A stretch of DNA of 8,466 nt from contig CAAGLQ010000287.1 of NCBI GenBank assembly GCA_900770835.1, positions 1 to 8,466 on the forward strand. The letters are read 5' to 3'. Below the pieces are notes generated by a model, which was given only the letters and a program-made list of their open reading frames with translations, was not told where the DNA came from and did not search any database. This DNA comes from an uncultured Parabacteroides sp. Its GTDB lineage: Bacteria > Bacteroidota > Bacteroidia > Bacteroidales > Tannerellaceae. Both the position numbers and the translations under genes were made by a program. The first letter of the stretch is position 1, and every line of letters begins with the position of its first letter. Of this stretch, positions 7,490-8,466 are shown piece by piece.

Positions 7490-7497
7490 TACATTTG
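7490..7497 (+). promoter_or_regulatory. Bacteroidetes -7 promoter box for the lipoprotein gene
   Basis: TACATTTG matches TAnnTTTG exactly, 22 bases before the ATG at 7520 and just past the terminator. It implies a very short leader of about 15 bases. A -33 element is not evident. Confidence 0.6.
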
Positions 7498-7519
7498 CCG
7501 CAATATATCACCCAGAAAG

Positions 7520-8029
7520 ATGAGACAAAGCATTATAACCTTAATGTTAGCGTCTGCCGGAATAGTGGCAGGATGCGGTAGTAGTCGGGAGAGTGCCCAG
7601 CGAGAGACGGCACAAGCCGTACCGATGACGCAAAATCCCCAGCAAATTGTGGCGGCTACACCGAAAGTGGTTATCTATAAGATGCGCAAAGATTATAGTA
7701 GCCATGTGCCCGTGACATTGAGTGCGGATCGGAAGAGGATCGTGGCCTATCCCGCTATCAGTGATATTCAAATAGGAGGGCGGTTTACCTATCCGACAGC
7801 TTTGCTTAAGGGATGGTGGTTGGATAACCGGGGCATTTCACGCTATGTAGCTTTCCTCACTTATACCTATGAAGAGTACGCTGCTTTACCAGCTACTCCA
7901 TCTCCTTCCGAGTTGATGGAACATATCTTGGACAATGATCCCTTAACCGATATGCGGGTAATGGGCAATCGTTATCAATATAAAGACCTGGTTGATGAGC
8001 TGAATGAGAAGATAAAGAACGGACTTTAG
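7520..8029 (+). CDS. small lipoprotein of unknown function
   Basis: A 169-residue protein that I do not recognise as a named family. The N-terminus is a lipoprotein signal: a short hydrophobic stretch ends in the lipobox VAGC (16-19), so Cys19 should be lipidated and the mature protein anchored to a membrane. A polar, Gln/Ala-rich linker follows (about 20-46). The folded part (~47-169) contains VVIYKMRKDYSSHVPVTLS (50-68), a short IVAYP strand, a GWWLDNRGI turn (97-105) and FLTYTYEEY (111-119), and ends in a charged helix. The residues after Cys19 are GSSRES, without the acidic stretch associated with surface export in Bacteroidetes, which favours a periplasm-facing location. The start at 7520 gives an intact signal. 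It has its own promoter box after a strong terminator, so no functional link to the operon is implied. Similar-looking small proteins seem common in Bacteroidales, but this is recollection, not a search result. Confidence 0.8.
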   Translation: MRQSIITLMLASAGIVAGCGSSRESAQRETAQAVPMTQNPQQIVAATPKVVIYKMRKDYSSHVPVTLSADRKRIVAYPAISDIQIGGRFTYPTALLKGWWLDNRGISRYVAFLTYTYEEYAALPATPSPSELMEHILDNDPLTDMRVMGNRYQYKDLVDELNEKIKNGL

Positions 8030-8035
8030 TCCGTT
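8018..8035. repeat. perfect inverted repeat overlapping the lipoprotein stop codon
   Basis: AACGGACT (8018-8025), spacer TT, AGTCCGTT (8028-8035) form a perfect 8-bp hairpin that includes the TAG stop at 8027-8029. No T-run follows it, so it is not a standard intrinsic terminator. It may protect the mRNA 3' end or simply begin the structured intergenic region. Confidence 0.7.
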
Positions 8036-8077
8036 ACTGAATGGGTTTGAGAATAGGGCTCGTGCGAGCAAAAAACG

Positions 8078-8196
8078 TTGCCCATCGTTTCAGAAAACAT
8101 TGCCCATCGTTTTACAAAACATTGCCCGTGGAAATAAAAAACCACGGGCAACGCTTTTTGAGAGATTGCCCATGGTTTTTCAAAACTATGGGCAAT
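8078..8196. repeat. cluster of TTGCCC-core interspersed palindromic repeats
   Basis: Within the convergent spacer the core TTGCCC(A/G)T appears in direct orientation at 8079, 8100, 8122 and 8166. The first two copies are 21 bp apart, each followed by CG, a T-run and then CAGAAAAC or ACAAAAC. The third forms a hairpin, TTGCCCGTGG (8122-8131) with CCACGGGCAA (8142-8151), around an AT-rich 10-base loop. The fourth forms a 15-bp hairpin, ATTGCCCATGGTTTT (8165-8179) with AAAACTATGGGCAAT (8182-8196), with one wobble pair. The layout resembles REP-type intergenic repeats. Confidence 0.82.
8122..8159 (+). terminator. candidate terminator of the lipoprotein gene
   Basis: A perfect 10-bp GC-rich stem (8122-8131 with 8142-8151) is followed by CGC and five T residues (8155-8159). 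The T-run is offset by three bases, so it is a moderate candidate for ending plus-strand transcription. The neighbouring hairpin at 8165-8196 may help block transcription arriving from the opposite strand, although it lacks a T-run on that side. Confidence 0.45.
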
Positions 8197-8220
8197 AAAA
8201 AATAAGCTGACGGTGAAGGG

Positions 8221-8466
8221 TTACTCAATCACCAAATCGACTTGCTTCAAATCTTTCTCAGCGGAAGAGGAACCATACAGCAACTGGTATTTACCCGGTC
8301 GGATCTCCATGGTCTGTGTCTTGTCGTTGAATGACTGGAAGCTTTCTGGTGCAAGTTGGATGCTGACTTTTTGAGTTTCGCCCGCTTTGGTGCTTATGCG
8401 CTTGAAAGCTTTTAATGCTTTGATCGGACCTGCTGGATCATTCGGGTTCTTGACATAGACCTGTGC
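8221..8466 (-). CDS. glycoside hydrolase family 3 protein, C-terminal fragment (beta-glucosidase/beta-xylosidase-like)
   Basis: The last 81 codons and the stop of a gene that continues beyond the right edge. The translation begins AQVYVKNPNDPAGPIKALKA, continues with FKRIS, a KAGETQKVSIQL segment, a short FQSFND strand and a RPGKYQLLYGSSS turn, and ends VDLVIE. This is the pattern of the fibronectin type III-like domain (PF14310) that closes GH3 enzymes: a VQVYV strand, a P-x-K-x-L-K-x-F motif, a GE(T)-x-x-V strand and a final PG-x-Y-x-L-x-x-G-x-SS hairpin. GH3 enzymes remove non-reducing terminal beta-linked glucose, xylose or related sugars through a covalent glycosyl-enzyme intermediate. 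The catalytic domains and any signal peptide are outside the window, so specificity and location cannot be judged. The gene converges on the lipoprotein gene and is not part of the plus-strand operon. Confidence 0.85.
   Translation of the reverse strand, partial: AQVYVKNPNDPAGPIKALKAFKRISTKAGETQKVSIQLAPESFQSFNDKTQTMEIRPGKYQLLYGSSSAEKDLKQVDLVIE

Noticed and set aside
8058..8069. GCTCGTGCGAGC palindrome after the lipoprotein gene as a terminator.
   Set aside because: The stem is very short and is followed by A residues on the plus strand. On the minus strand the T-run precedes the stem, so neither strand has the terminator layout.

Overview
The window reads as chromosomal DNA from a gut-type Bacteroidales bacterium, most likely Parabacteroides or a close relative. 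The support is: Bacteroidetes-type promoter boxes (TAnnTTTG) ahead of three genes, starts without strong Shine-Dalgarno sequences, a TrmD of the short (~225 aa) Bacteroidetes type, and a carbohydrate-active gene set typical of the group. The genus is an inference. I see no phage, transposon, CRISPR array, tRNA or rRNA.

Layout. Positions 1-~380 hold a tandem array with an exact 84-bp period, each unit made of two diverged 42-bp halves; the array runs off the left edge. trmD follows on the minus strand (422-1096), with its 3' end facing the array. A ~110-bp divergent intergenic region carries one promoter box per strand. A plus-strand cluster then runs from 1207 to 7402: a Tat-exported GH109-like Gfo/Idh/MocA protein, a second Tat-exported Gfo/Idh/MocA oxidoreductase, and a 1159-residue Sec-exported protein joining a HEAT-like alpha-solenoid to two DUF1080 (3-keto-disaccharide hydrolase family, PF06439) domains. 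The gaps are 37 and 21 bp, and a strong intrinsic terminator closes the cluster at 7424-7455. A separately promoted small lipoprotein of unknown function follows (7520-8029). A 191-bp convergent spacer holds four copies of a TTGCCC-core repeat, two of them folded into hairpins. The 3' end of a glycoside hydrolase family 3 gene enters from the right on the minus strand.

How the genes may work together. GH109 enzymes cleave glycosides by transient NAD-dependent oxidation at C3 followed by elimination. Gfo/Idh/MocA oxidoreductases and DUF1080 proteins have been linked in Bacteroides to an oxidative route of glycan breakdown through 3-keto-glycosides. The three-gene operon is therefore best read as an exported 3-keto-glycoside module: the dehydrogenases fold around their nucleotide cofactor in the cytosol and leave through Tat, while the HEAT-DUF1080 protein leaves through Sec. 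The substrate cannot be read from the sequence. The nearby GH3 gene fits a carbohydrate-degrading neighbourhood but is in the opposite orientation and is not part of the operon.
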